Shown here in pieces: positions 1 through 9,498 of a DNA stretch of 55,773 nt (positions are counted from its first letter, which is position 1; each line of letters begins with the position of its first letter). The translations under genes were made by a program, and so were the position numbers. The stretch lies in NCBI GenBank assembly GCA_964648485.1, contig CAZYOF010000021.1:1-55773 (forward strand), read 5' to 3'. The notes beneath the pieces were generated by a model, which searched no databases, had not been told where the DNA came from, and worked only from the letters and a program-made list of their open reading frames with translations. Origin of the DNA: DAIOEK01 sp964648485. Its GTDB lineage: Bacteria > Chloroflexota > Anaerolineae > Anaerolineales > Anaerolineaceae.

Positions 1-188
1 ATATAAGCACCTGCTTCACGCATTTCATACGCTTTATCAACTGATACCTCCATGTTAAGTGTGGGATTATTTGACAAAGCAGCTGGCTTTGATATAAAAA
101 CAACTGCAACGATGAGAAGAACAATTAGGGCTCCAATCCATAAAATGGATGGGCTTTTGGTGTTATTTTGAGTTTTATTCTTTGGCAT
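1..188 (-). CDS. membrane-anchored rhodanese-like protein, N-terminal part (truncated by window edge)
   Basis: Reading leftwards from an ATG at 188 gives 62 codons that run off the window. The start follows an AGGA ribosome site. Residues 1-12 are polar and basic, residues 14-33 form one hydrophobic segment (a membrane anchor or uncleaved signal), and the end reads EVSVDKAYEMREAGAY. That ending matches the first strand and helix of rhodanese domains, which usually continue into a LDVR motif. The catalytic loop lies outside the window, so sulfurtransferase activity cannot be judged. It is divergent from the synthase gene at 485. Confidence 0.55.
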   Translation of the reverse strand, partial: MPKNKTQNNTKSPSILWIGALIVLLIVAVVFISKPAALSNNPTLNMEVSVDKAYEMREAGAY

Positions 189-392
189 GGCGCGATCCTG
201 TACAGCGAATTTATATGTTAGATGACATGGTACCAAAAAAGTGACATAAATAATAATATCCCCGTAACTTACCGAGAATTCGAGTGTTTTCCTGACATAA
301 GCATCGATAGTTGATGTGAAGAAATTAATAAATCTGCAGCTTGTTCTGCGTTAGTACCCTGACGGGTAGTGCTCTCAAGATAAGAAAAATTC

Positions 393-422
393 GTTCTCGA
401 GAACACCTGATTAGCCAGGTGT
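393..422. promoter_or_regulatory. palindrome and adjacent hairpin upstream of the synthase gene
   Basis: The 296-nt gap between the rhodanese start and the synthase holds a perfect 12-nt palindrome GTTCTCGAGAAC (393-404). It is overlapped by an inverted repeat ACACCTG (403-409) / CAGGTGT (416-422) with a 6-nt loop. The pair sits about 65-90 nt before the synthase start, a normal place for an operator or a leader hairpin. No matching regulator is proven; a LacI-family gene lies at the far end of the locus. Nothing else convincing is seen in the gap. Confidence 0.35.
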
Positions 423-484
423 GGATTAACGTTGCCAATTGACGCTGAAAAACCACACCCGCATTTCTTCCCAAAGGAGCGATT

Positions 485-3400
485 ATGTCAACCAATAAAG
501 CAATAGCAATTGTGGGCATGGGAGCTATACTGCCCGAAGCACAGGAAGTGCAAAAGTTCTGGGAAAATCTGCTTGAAAAAAGATATTCCATCAAGGATGT
601 GCCCGCAGAGCGCTGGAAGGCGGAGTATTACTATGATCCTGACCCCAAGGCAGCTGATAAGACATACAGCAAAATCGGCGGCTGGGTAGAAGGATACAAG
701 TTTGATCCCTTTAAGGCATCTATTGCAATTCCCCCTAAAGTGTTGTCAGTGATGGATGAAGCACAACAATGGGCGATTGCTGCCTGTTTGCAAGCGCTTC
801 AAGATTACGGATATCCCACCCGACCATTGAACCAGGAAAGGGTGGCAGTGATTTTAGGGAATGCAATGGCGGGAGAAAGACACTACCGATCCAGCCTGCG
901 GATTTGTGCACCGGAATATATGGATGCCCTGGAGTCACAGCCAGAGTTCCAGCAGCTCCCTGAGTCTGTCCGTAAGGCGCTTCTGAATGGGATGCTTTCC
1001 AATGTTCAGAATGCCATTCCGGACATCACCGAAGATACCATGCCGGGAGAATTATCGAATATTATTGCAGGCAGGGTAGCGAATGTGTTTAACTTCAGCG
1101 GGCCAAATTTCGTTACCGATGCTGCCTGTGCCTCATCCCTGGCGGCGATTGAGGCTTCAATCGAGGGGCTGATCTACAACAAGTACGATGCTGTTCTGAC
1201 CGGTGGGGTGGACCGGAATATGGGCCCTGAATCGTTTGTCAAATTCAGTAAGATCGGAGCACTAAGCGGTGACGGTTCACGACCGTATGCAGATGGTGCG
1301 AATGGGTTTGTAATGGGCGAAGGTGCGGTCATCTTCCTGTTAAAACGCCTGGAGGATGCCGAAGCAGCCGGTGACAAGGTCTATGCAGTTATTCGTGGTG
1401 TAGCCGGTAGCAGTGACGGGAAGGGCAAAGGGATCACAGCGCCCAATCCACTCGGACAGCAGCGGGCGCTGGAACGTGCTTGGAAAGACGCCGAGATTAA
1501 CCCCCGAACGATAGGTCTGATTGAAGGGCATGGAACTTCCACCCGGGTGGGAGATGTTACAGAAGTAAACAGCCTATATTCCCTGTTAGGTAATCTGGGT
1601 TTGAAGGCGGGTGCCATCGGGCTTGGATCAGTTAAGTCGAATATCGGACACCTCAAGAGTGCTGCTGGTGCCGCTGGGTTATTGAAGGTAGCTCTGGGAC
1701 TGTACTATAAAACATTGCCCCCGACTGCCAACTTTGATCGTCCCAATCCCAATATCAACTTTAGCTCCCTGCCTTTGCGTGTAATCACAGAACCAACCCC
1801 GTGGGAGGTAAAAGCGGGAGAAGTGCGGCGTGCGGGCGTAAGTGCTTTCGGTTTTGGCGGTACGAACTTTCACATGGTAGTGGAAGAGTACTTGCCAGGG
1901 ATGCTGACTGCCAAAGAGATTAATTTCCCCTCCGCTTTTCCTGAAACAGAAAAGAAACATAATGTAACCGCTGATGTTAACATCGCGCAGGCGGTTGGAG
2001 CGGTACCAAATATGATGCAGCCTGACCCCGTTGTTGAAGCAGAAATCCGTTCATTCGTACTACAAACTGTTTCCGAGAAAACCGGGTATCCGCAGGAGAT
2101 GCTGGATATCGATCTGGACCTGGAAGCAGATTTGGGGGTGGATACGGTCAAACAGGCGGAGCTATTTGCAACGATCCGAACCCATTATGGTATTCCCCGT
2201 AAGGAAGACCTGCGGTTGTCTGATTACAACACATTAGCCAAGGTGGTTGGCTTTATTACCGATAATATTGCTGGAGCGAATGGAACCTCCGCTTACCTAA
2301 ATACTTCCGAACAGAACACCGCAGAGACGCAGGTAAAGGAATTGCCAACTCCCACACCTGTAAGCCCCCTTTCCAATTCATCGGGCAGCCCGGTTGCGCC
2401 TTATCAGGGGTTATTGTTCCAATCCGCCAATACCCGTCTGGAATTGGTTGAGCAGATTAAGAACACATTGAACACGGTAAAATCTGGTTATTTGCCCCCC
2501 AGTGTATGCCCTCCACTGGAAGCCGTTTCCAGGCAAGAACGTCTTGCTATTGATTACGAAGATTCTACAGAGCTGGAAAAACGGCTGGAAAAAGCTATCA
2601 ATGCCCTGGAAAGTAACAACCCCGGCATTTTTTCCGCACTCCAGACGCAAGGGATATATTATGGGAGCGGTAAACGTGGAAAAATAGCTTTCCTCTTTCC
2701 CGGGCAGGGTTCGCAATATGTGAACATGCTGAAAGATTTTCGTGAATCAGAACCGGTGGTGGTGGAGACTTTTGCAGAAGCAGATCGTGTGATGACACCG
2801 ATCCTGGGAAAGCCCCTCACAAGCTATATTTATGTCGAAGGTGATGAAGAATCAATTGCCAGCGCAGAAAAGAATCTTAAAGATACCACCATTACACAAC
2901 CGGCAATGTTGACTGCCAATGTTGCATTGTTGCGGGTGATGCAGAAATTCGGCATTAAACCAGATGTAGTCATCGGGCACAGCCTGGGTGAATATGCTGC
3001 ACTGGTTGCCAGCGGGGTTCTGTCTTTTGCAGAGGCACTTCAAGTGGTTAGCGCTCGTGGAAGGGAGATGGCGAAGGTCAGTATGGCGGATAACGGCTGC
3101 ATGGCAGCTGTCTCAGCTCCCCTGGAAAAAGTGGATGAAATACTTAAGTCGGTTGAGGGATATGTGGTCATCGCCAATATTAACAGCCCAATCCAGTCGG
3201 TGATTGGTGGTGCTACCTCAGCAGTAGATGCCGCATTAGCAGCTTTTCAAACAGCGGGTTACCAGGCTGTAAAAATCCCAGTTTCGCATGCCTTTCATAC
3301 CAATATTGTCGCTCCCGCCAGCGAGCCTCTGATGCAGGTGATTGACCGCATGAATGTACAACCACCGCAGATCCCTGTAATCGCCAATGTTACTGGTGAG

Positions 3401-6400
3401 GAATACCCGCGAACTAAACCAGAAATTGTTTCGATTTTAGGGGCGCAAGTTGCTTCGCCCGTACAGTTTGTGAAAACGATGCAGAAGCTGGTAAATATGG
3501 GGACCACCATCTTCGTTGAGGTAGGTCCGAAGCGGGTACTAAATTCCCTGGCGAATGATAACTTGAAAGGAATAAACGGGATTACGATCCTGGCGACTAA
3601 CCATCCGCGCAAGGGAGCGAAATCAAGTTTCAATGAAGCGCTCTGCGGTTTATTCGCGGCAGGTGTCTTCGCGAGTGGTGCATCTGCTGTGATTGAGACG
3701 CCATCCGTCCGAGTTGAGGAGGGTAATTCACCGGTGGTTTCCGCATCACTCACTGAGGAGTTCAGTTTGACCGGTTCAGTTGTGGTTACCGGAGCAGGGC
3801 TGGGTTTGCCAGGAAAGAACAATCCGGTGTTCGACGATCAAAATATACAGCGGATTTTCAACGGCGAAATGATGATCGAACCTCTGGATGAAAGTGTTCG
3901 TAATGCCATGCTAGAAAAGCGTGTCACCCGTCTGGTAAAGAGTGAAGCGGGCGCTCTGATGCAAGAAATCACCGAACTGGAGCAGACTTTAAAATTAAGC
4001 GGGCAGCGTGGTGAATTTGACCTGGAGAAAGATTTCGGTGTTCCGGAAGAACGGGTGGAGTCGCTGGATATTTCCACCCAGCTTGCCATCGGTGCAGGAA
4101 TCGATGCACTACGGGATGCCGGCATTCCACTGGTGATGAACTACCGAAAAACCAGTAAAGGCACTTTATTGCCAGACCGATTGAAGCTACCCGAGTCCAT
4201 GCAAGATGAGACCGGTGTGGTGTTCTGCGCGGCATTCCCAGGGCTGAATCGCATGGCGGAGGAATCGGATCGCTTTACCCGTCACCAAACCTGGTCCAAG
4301 CAGCTCGAAGAGGTGCACTCAATTAAGCAATTAATCCTTCAAATGAACCCATCCGGGCAGAACCAATTGCTTAATGAACTCGACCGGCGGATAATGCTGT
4401 TGGAGAGCCAGATAGCGGACCTTAATTATCACTTTGACCGACGGTATGTGTTCCGGATTCTTTCGATGGGGCACTCACAATTTGCTGAATACATTGGTGC
4501 GCGCGGTCCCAATACGCATGTTAATGCCGCCTGTGCAACCACAACGCATGGTATCGCCATAGCTGAAGATTGGATCCGCACGGGTAGATGCCGGAGAGTG
4601 GTTGTGATTGCCGGTGATGATGTAACCAACCCTGATCTGGTACCCTGGATTGGAACCAGCCTGTTTGCCAGTGGTGCAGCTACCACGGAAGGCAATATAC
4701 GCATGGCAGCCATGCCGTTTGATCGAAGGCGTAATGGCATGATCATGGGAATGGGTGCGGCTGCACTTGTAATTGAAAGTGAAGATGCTGCCCGGGAAAG
4801 AGGTGTACGTGGAATATGCGAGATCCTCTCTTCACAAATTGCCAACAGCGCATTCCACGGTACCCGGCTGGATATCCAGCATGTAAGCCAGGTGATGAAC
4901 CAGTTGGTAAAAGTTGCTGAGGATCGATTCCATATCGACCGTGAAAAAATTGCCGGGAACCTGGTATTTGTATCACATGAAACCTACACACCTGCTCGTG
5001 GAGGCAGCGCTTCTGCTGAAATTCACGCACTACGCAACACCTTCCAAAACCAGGCGGATCAGGTTGTGATTGCAAATACCAAAGGGTTTACCGGGCATGC
5101 AATGGGAGTTGGAATTGAGGATGTCATTGCCGTAAAATCGCTGGAATTCGAGACGGTACCACCCATCGCCCATATTCAGGCAGATTTTGAACCAGACCCC
5201 GAGTTGGGAAACTTGAATTTATCTAAGGGTGGCAAATACCCTGTGGAATATGCCTTACGTCTTGGCGCCGGATTTGGTTCGCAGATCGCGATGACCCTGT
5301 ACCGTAAGATTCCCGGAATAGGCAACCGTATTAACGTAGATACATACCAGGGATGGTTAGATAATGTCACCGGTTATAACTTCACGGAATTGGAGGTGGT
5401 CCAACGGACTCTTCGAGTGAAGAACCAGGGTGTTCCCCAGCATGCTCCAGCACAAACGCAATGGCTATATGGCAGATTACCGCAGTATTGGGCGATTGAA
5501 TCGCACCTGAATGTCGAAACCCCTGAACGTAATGTTGTCAAGGTGGTAAATACACCCGAACCAACCCTGGTGGATTTCCATGAGACGCCGGTTGAACAAA
5601 TCAGCCAGGATGATGTTTCTGATACTGAAATCAGTTCGTATATCCTTTCCGTGGTCAGTGAAAAAACCGGTTACCCGGTGGAAATGCTGGATCTCGATCT
5701 GGACTTGGAGGCCGATCTAGGCGTGGATACTGTGAAACAGGCGGAGCTGTTTGCCACGATCAGGACGTATTACGGCATTCCACGCAAAGAAGATTTACGC
5801 TTGTCTGATTACAACACATTGAAAAAGGTGATTGGTTTTGTTGTGGAAAATCGTGCAGGTAGCCAATCAGATACCTCACTTCAGACGACAAACATCTCAG
5901 CAGAGGTTTCTCTGATGCAAACAGCAGTTTCCACGGGCGAGACAACAGCGAATGTGAGAGGCATCCGGGAGCATGTCCTTACGGTGGTCAGCGAAAAGAC
6001 CGGCTATCCGGTTGAAATGCTTGATCTTGATCTGGATCTGGAAGCTGACCTGGGGATCGATACCGTCAAGCAGGCTGAACTGTTTGCCGCCATTCGCACC
6101 CATTATGGCATTCCCCGCCGCGAGGACTTACGGTTGTCAGATTACAATACCCTTCAAAAAGTGATTGAATTTGTAGAAACAGGTCTGAGCAGCCAGGTAC
6201 CCACCGCTCCTGTGCGGAAAGAAGAGATCATTCCTGTAATCGGAGTGGAAAATGAAGATGTTAGCAGCGAAGTAAAAATGTTCAGACGTGTACCCATTCC
6301 AGTGCTTCGCCCACGCCTGGACCTTTGCCTCCCCACCGGATTGAAGCTGGATAAGGAAACAAAGGTAGTTGTTGTTTCGAATCCAGGTAAACTGGCTGAC

Positions 6401-8746
6401 AGTCTGAAAAAGATATTGAACAAACGGGGCGTAGATGCAACCATCTGTGCACCCGCAGAAGCTGAAGAATTTGCCCGGAACGGGAAACCCCTGGATGGAG
6501 TTTACTTCCTGTCGGATGAGTCCCCGGCTGAAGGGCAAAGCGTAATTGACCATTCCGGCTCGAAAACAGATCTTGTTAATCCGTTGTACCACCTGCTCAA
6601 GTCACAGCCCAAATTAAAATTCCTGATCGCCGCAACCCGTATGGGCGGATTGTTTGGCTTGTCGGGAACCTGCCGGAATCCACTGATGGGATTGGTGAGC
6701 GGCTTTGTAAAAGCGATATCCCGTGAACGTGCCAACCTTTTCTCAAAGGTGGTGGATCTGGATGAAACTTTGCCGGTTAAGACACTGGCAGAACGGATCA
6801 TTGGTGAGACTTTATTCGATCCGGGTATGGTAGAAGTGGGTTCTGAAGGACAGCTACGCTTTGGGGTGGCACTCAGGGACTTGAATGATGCTACCAACCT
6901 GGCGCCAATAAAAGATGATGGTGTTTACCTGATCACCGGTGGAACAGCCGGGATTGTTGCGCCGATTGTGCTCGAATTGGCGAAACATCACCGGGGAACC
7001 TACTACCTGTTGGGCAGGACTAATTTGCTGGATGTAGCGGACCCCAAACTGATTTTGCTTCGGGAAGCACCCGATGAACTTTTCAAACAGATATCCGCAG
7101 AAATTCAGGAGAGCGGAAAAAAACCCACACCGGTGCTGGTAGAGCAGGAGATATCCAGGCTAAAGAAATCCCGTGGATTACACGACCTGATGCAGAAGGC
7201 GCAGGGACTGGGTAGCACGATCAGGTATTATACATGCGATGTAACCTCAACTGATGAAATTCAGTCGGCTTTGGATGAAATTTCCGACCGGCACCAACAC
7301 ATAAATCTTCTGATCCATGCAGCAGGTGTGGAAAAGAGCAGAAAGTTGGAGAGTAAATCCAGGGAAGAATTCTCGCAGGTGATCCAAACGAAGGTGGATA
7401 GTTTTCTTCTGTTGATGAAGTTATTGACAGAACGGAATCTGCTCCCTGAACGTGTAGTTAGTTTCTCTTCAGTGGCTGCACGGTTCGGTAACAGCGGTCA
7501 AACGGATTATGCGGCTGCTAATGACGCGCTAAATAAGTTAAGCGTTGCATTGAAGGCGGAATTCCCCGCCATGCAGGTTTTATCTGTAGACTGGGGCGCA
7601 TGGGCGGATATAGGCATGGCAAGCAGGGGGAACACTCCCCAGTTAATGGAAATGGCAGGGATTGAAATGATGCCACCCCATCAGGCTGCCACCTTCCTTC
7701 GGCAGGAATTGGCAGCCGGGACAAGCGGGGAAGTAATAATCTCCGCATCATTGGGCAACATGGAGCAATCAATCAGACCAGAAGGTGTTGACATCCCTCG
7801 TGCAGATGCGGCTTTGCGTGAAGGGACACCCATCCACAGCATGCTCAGCCATCTAACCGCTTACAATCCAGACGGGACAGTGAGTCTTGAGGTGGATGTT
7901 GATCCCAAAGAATATCCGATGTTGATGGACCACGCCATCAATGGCATCCCGGTTTTGCCGGGTGTGGCTGGTATTGAAGGCTTCTCCATCGCAGCCAGGC
8001 ATATTGCATCTGTTCTGGCAGTTGCCCGGGGAGAATTCAATGTCACTTCATTAGAAGATATCCACTTTCAGGCACCATTCAAGTTTTACCGAAATCAGCC
8101 ACGGCATATCCAGTGGAAAGCCTCTGGTGTTCGAGAACCGGAAGGTTTGGTGGTATATGTTAGCCTGGAATCTACTCTGGATCTCAAGAGTAAATCCCCT
8201 GAAAAGATGGTCCACTTTACCGGGAAGGTACTGTTAGCCGAAGCCGAAGTGGAACAAAAGGTAGAAGTAACCCCACCCGCCTGGCAGGAGAAGGACAGCA
8301 TCTGCTCGGATGATATCTACAAGCTTTTTTTTCATGGACCTTCATTCCAGGTGCTCGAATGTGCACAAAGATCTGGTGATATTGTGCTGGGTAAATTGAA
8401 CGCCCGGATGATCAAAGATCAGGGTCAAAAAAAAGCGACTGTCTCGGTCCCTATTCTTGTTGAATTGTGCTTCCAGACAGCAGGACTTTGGGAAGCGGGT
8501 GTGACCGGAGTACTTTCTTTACCGCAATCCATTGAAAGACTCGTCATGTTCCAAGCGCAATCGGAAAACGGGGAAATCTTTGCCGAAGTTAAACCTATTT
8601 CTCAGGGTGACAAAGTTCATTTCGACGCACGGGTAGTGGATAGCGATGGTAACGTGTATCTGGAGCTGGAAAACTATCAGACCGTTCCCCTGCCATATGC
8701 TGCAGAGAAGAAACTGGTTGAGCCGTTACAGGTTCTTCTGAATTGA
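485..8746 (+). CDS. iterative type I polyketide/fatty-acid (Pfa-like) synthase, KS-ACP-AT-KS-ACP-ACP-KR-DH
   Basis: A 2753-residue cytosolic megasynthase starting 5 nt after an AAGGAG site. Order of domains: KS1 (about 1-470; C215, H349, H389), ACP1 (about 530-595), AT (about 720-1040; GHSLGE with S833, and HAFH with H938, the form usual for malonyl-CoA), a second divergent KS (about 1080-1610; C1350, H1498, H1538, so the catalytic triad is kept), ACP2 and ACP3 (about 1720-1790 and 1830-1900), KR (GGTAGI from 2152, S2329, Y2342) and a hot-dog DH (H2483; Glu at 2660 where PKS DH domains have Asp). No thioesterase and no cis enoyl reductase are seen; PfaD next door would supply the latter. The ACPs resemble those of PUFA synthases, but the attachment motif reads GxDTVKQ instead of GxDSIK: Thr554, Thr1749 and Thr1860. 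The likely product is a fatty acyl or polyketide lipid; its identity is unknown. Confidence 0.9.
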   Translation: MSTNKAIAIVGMGAILPEAQEVQKFWENLLEKRYSIKDVPAERWKAEYYYDPDPKAADKTYSKIGGWVEGYKFDPFKASIAIPPKVLSVMDEAQQWAIAACLQALQDYGYPTRPLNQERVAVILGNAMAGERHYRSSLRICAPEYMDALESQPEFQQLPESVRKALLNGMLSNVQNAIPDITEDTMPGELSNIIAGRVANVFNFSGPNFVTDAACASSLAAIEASIEGLIYNKYDAVLTGGVDRNMGPESFVKFSKIGALSGDGSRPYADGANGFVMGEGAVIFLLKRLEDAEAAGDKVYAVIRGVAGSSDGKGKGITAPNPLGQQRALERAWKDAEINPRTIGLIEGHGTSTRVGDVTEVNSLYSLLGNLGLKAGAIGLGSVKSNIGHLKSAAGAAGLLKVALGLYYKTLPPTANFDRPNPNINFSSLPLRVITEPTPWEVKAGEVRRAGVSAFGFGGTNFHMVVEEYLPGMLTAKEINFPSAFPETEKKHNVTADVNIAQAVGAVPNMMQPDPVVEAEIRSFVLQTVSEKTGYPQEMLDIDLDLEADLGVDTVKQAELFATIRTHYGIPRKEDLRLSDYNTLAKVVGFITDNIAGANGTSAYLNTSEQNTAETQVKELPTPTPVSPLSNSSGSPVAPYQGLLFQSANTRLELVEQIKNTLNTVKSGYLPPSVCPPLEAVSRQERLAIDYEDSTELEKRLEKAINALESNNPGIFSALQTQGIYYGSGKRGKIAFLFPGQGSQYVNMLKDFRESEPVVVETFAEADRVMTPILGKPLTSYIYVEGDEESIASAEKNLKDTTITQPAMLTANVALLRVMQKFGIKPDVVIGHSLGEYAALVASGVLSFAEALQVVSARGREMAKVSMADNGCMAAVSAPLEKVDEILKSVEGYVVIANINSPIQSVIGGATSAVDAALAAFQTAGYQAVKIPVSHAFHTNIVAPASEPLMQVIDRMNVQPPQIPVIANVTGEEYPRTKPEIVSILGAQVASPVQFVKTMQKLVNMGTTIFVEVGPKRVLNSLANDNLKGINGITILATNHPRKGAKSSFNEALCGLFAAGVFASGASAVIETPSVRVEEGNSPVVSASLTEEFSLTGSVVVTGAGLGLPGKNNPVFDDQNIQRIFNGEMMIEPLDESVRNAMLEKRVTRLVKSEAGALMQEITELEQTLKLSGQRGEFDLEKDFGVPEERVESLDISTQLAIGAGIDALRDAGIPLVMNYRKTSKGTLLPDRLKLPESMQDETGVVFCAAFPGLNRMAEESDRFTRHQTWSKQLEEVHSIKQLILQMNPSGQNQLLNELDRRIMLLESQIADLNYHFDRRYVFRILSMGHSQFAEYIGARGPNTHVNAACATTTHGIAIAEDWIRTGRCRRVVVIAGDDVTNPDLVPWIGTSLFASGAATTEGNIRMAAMPFDRRRNGMIMGMGAAALVIESEDAARERGVRGICEILSSQIANSAFHGTRLDIQHVSQVMNQLVKVAEDRFHIDREKIAGNLVFVSHETYTPARGGSASAEIHALRNTFQNQADQVVIANTKGFTGHAMGVGIEDVIAVKSLEFETVPPIAHIQADFEPDPELGNLNLSKGGKYPVEYALRLGAGFGSQIAMTLYRKIPGIGNRINVDTYQGWLDNVTGYNFTELEVVQRTLRVKNQGVPQHAPAQTQWLYGRLPQYWAIESHLNVETPERNVVKVVNTPEPTLVDFHETPVEQISQDDVSDTEISSYILSVVSEKTGYPVEMLDLDLDLEADLGVDTVKQAELFATIRTYYGIPRKEDLRLSDYNTLKKVIGFVVENRAGSQSDTSLQTTNISAEVSLMQTAVSTGETTANVRGIREHVLTVVSEKTGYPVEMLDLDLDLEADLGIDTVKQAELFAAIRTHYGIPRREDLRLSDYNTLQKVIEFVETGLSSQVPTAPVRKEEIIPVIGVENEDVSSEVKMFRRVPIPVLRPRLDLCLPTGLKLDKETKVVVVSNPGKLADSLKKILNKRGVDATICAPAEAEEFARNGKPLDGVYFLSDESPAEGQSVIDHSGSKTDLVNPLYHLLKSQPKLKFLIAATRMGGLFGLSGTCRNPLMGLVSGFVKAISRERANLFSKVVDLDETLPVKTLAERIIGETLFDPGMVEVGSEGQLRFGVALRDLNDATNLAPIKDDGVYLITGGTAGIVAPIVLELAKHHRGTYYLLGRTNLLDVADPKLILLREAPDELFKQISAEIQESGKKPTPVLVEQEISRLKKSRGLHDLMQKAQGLGSTIRYYTCDVTSTDEIQSALDEISDRHQHINLLIHAAGVEKSRKLESKSREEFSQVIQTKVDSFLLLMKLLTERNLLPERVVSFSSVAARFGNSGQTDYAAANDALNKLSVALKAEFPAMQVLSVDWGAWADIGMASRGNTPQLMEMAGIEMMPPHQAATFLRQELAAGTSGEVIISASLGNMEQSIRPEGVDIPRADAALREGTPIHSMLSHLTAYNPDGTVSLEVDVDPKEYPMLMDHAINGIPVLPGVAGIEGFSIAARHIASVLAVARGEFNVTSLEDIHFQAPFKFYRNQPRHIQWKASGVREPEGLVVYVSLESTLDLKSKSPEKMVHFTGKVLLAEAEVEQKVEVTPPAWQEKDSICSDDIYKLFFHGPSFQVLECAQRSGDIVLGKLNARMIKDQGQKKATVSVPILVELCFQTAGLWEAGVTGVLSLPQSIERLVMFQAQSENGEIFAEVKPISQGDKVHFDARVVDSDGNVYLELENYQTVPLPYAAEKKLVEPLQVLLN

Positions 8747-8759
8747 TCCACAATCAGGG

Positions 8760-8793
8760 GGGGATGAGAAAAATCTTCTCATCCCCTTATTTT
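8760..8793 (+). terminator. intrinsic-terminator-like hairpin after the synthase gene
   Basis: Perfect 11-bp stem GGGGATGAGAA (8760-8770) / TTCTCATCCCC (8776-8786), 5-nt loop, then a T-rich tract to 8793. It begins 13 nt after the synthase stop and lies just before the preferred ATG of the phosphopantetheinyl transferase. It may partly terminate transcription and so lower expression of that gene relative to the synthase. Confidence 0.65.
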
Positions 8794-9492
8794 ATGAATA
8801 TCTATTGGTTATCTGAAAAAATTCATTTTTTGTCCACTGCAGAGGAAGCAGATATTTGTGCAAGGATTCTTTCGGCTCAGGAGAATGCTATCTATCGCGG
8901 GCAAAAAGTGGCAAAACGACGGAATGAGTGGTTGGCTGGCAGACTAGCGATTCGGAGGCTGATCAGTAAAGTAAAAGATATTCATGAGGCGGATATATCT
9001 GTGGGAAATAAAGAACTGGGTTCTCCGGTATTACTCCTTCGAGGTAAGGAAGATACCGGAAGTATCTCAATCAGCCACAGCAACCAATGGGTTGCTGTTT
9101 GCTATTCAGATTCCAATGGCAGCGTGGGGATTGACCTGGAGGAGATCGTGCCGCGGGATGATGCTTTTCGATGCGATTACTTCACCACTACTGAACAAAA
9201 TTGGGTAACAGCAGGGAACAAGGATGAACAAAACCTGCGACTTAATATGCTCTGGAGTGCTAAAGAAAGTGTTTTAAAGTGCACAGGGGAAGGTCTGCAT
9301 GCGGATCCGCTTGGCGTTTCCATCGTTCATGAAGTTAAGTTGCCTGTTATCGGTGACTGGCAAGTAGCCACTGCCCATCGTGTTCAAGATGGCATCCTGG
9401 CGAATTGGTGGATTAAATGGAAAATCCACCAGGGAATGGTTCTGACAATATGCGCCAGTCACCTGATGGATTGTGTCGACTTGTCTGATTAA
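8794..9492 (+). CDS. Sfp-type 4'-phosphopantetheinyl transferase
   Basis: Transfers phosphopantetheine from CoA to carrier domains; here probably to the ACPs of the adjacent synthase. From the ATG at 8794 it is 232 residues, usual for the Sfp group. Diagnostic motifs are SISHS in the first half, VGIDLEE (Mg2+-binding Asp and Glu) and WSAKESVLKCTGEG in the second half. The frame is open back to a TTG at 8743 overlapping the synthase stop, and an ATG at 8764 also exists, but both put the terminator hairpin inside the coding region. The ATG at 8794 directly precedes the family-typical first strand (NIYWL). No strong ribosome site precedes any of the three, so the start is uncertain. Its expected substrate site is Thr rather than Ser in the neighbour. 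Confidence 0.85.
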   Translation: MNIYWLSEKIHFLSTAEEADICARILSAQENAIYRGQKVAKRRNEWLAGRLAIRRLISKVKDIHEADISVGNKELGSPVLLLRGKEDTGSISISHSNQWVAVCYSDSNGSVGIDLEEIVPRDDAFRCDYFTTTEQNWVTAGNKDEQNLRLNMLWSAKESVLKCTGEGLHADPLGVSIVHEVKLPVIGDWQVATAHRVQDGILANWWIKWKIHQGMVLTICASHLMDCVDLSD

Positions 9493-9498
9493 TTGTCT

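Noticed and set aside
393..404. GTTCTCGAGAAC as a LexA box
   Set aside because: LexA boxes of Gram-positive type read GAAC-N4-GTTC; this is the reverse orientation, and no SOS gene follows.
3295..3822. 175-residue minus-strand frame inside the synthase
   Set aside because: It is a shadow of the AT domain coding sequence, low in complexity and without domain signatures.
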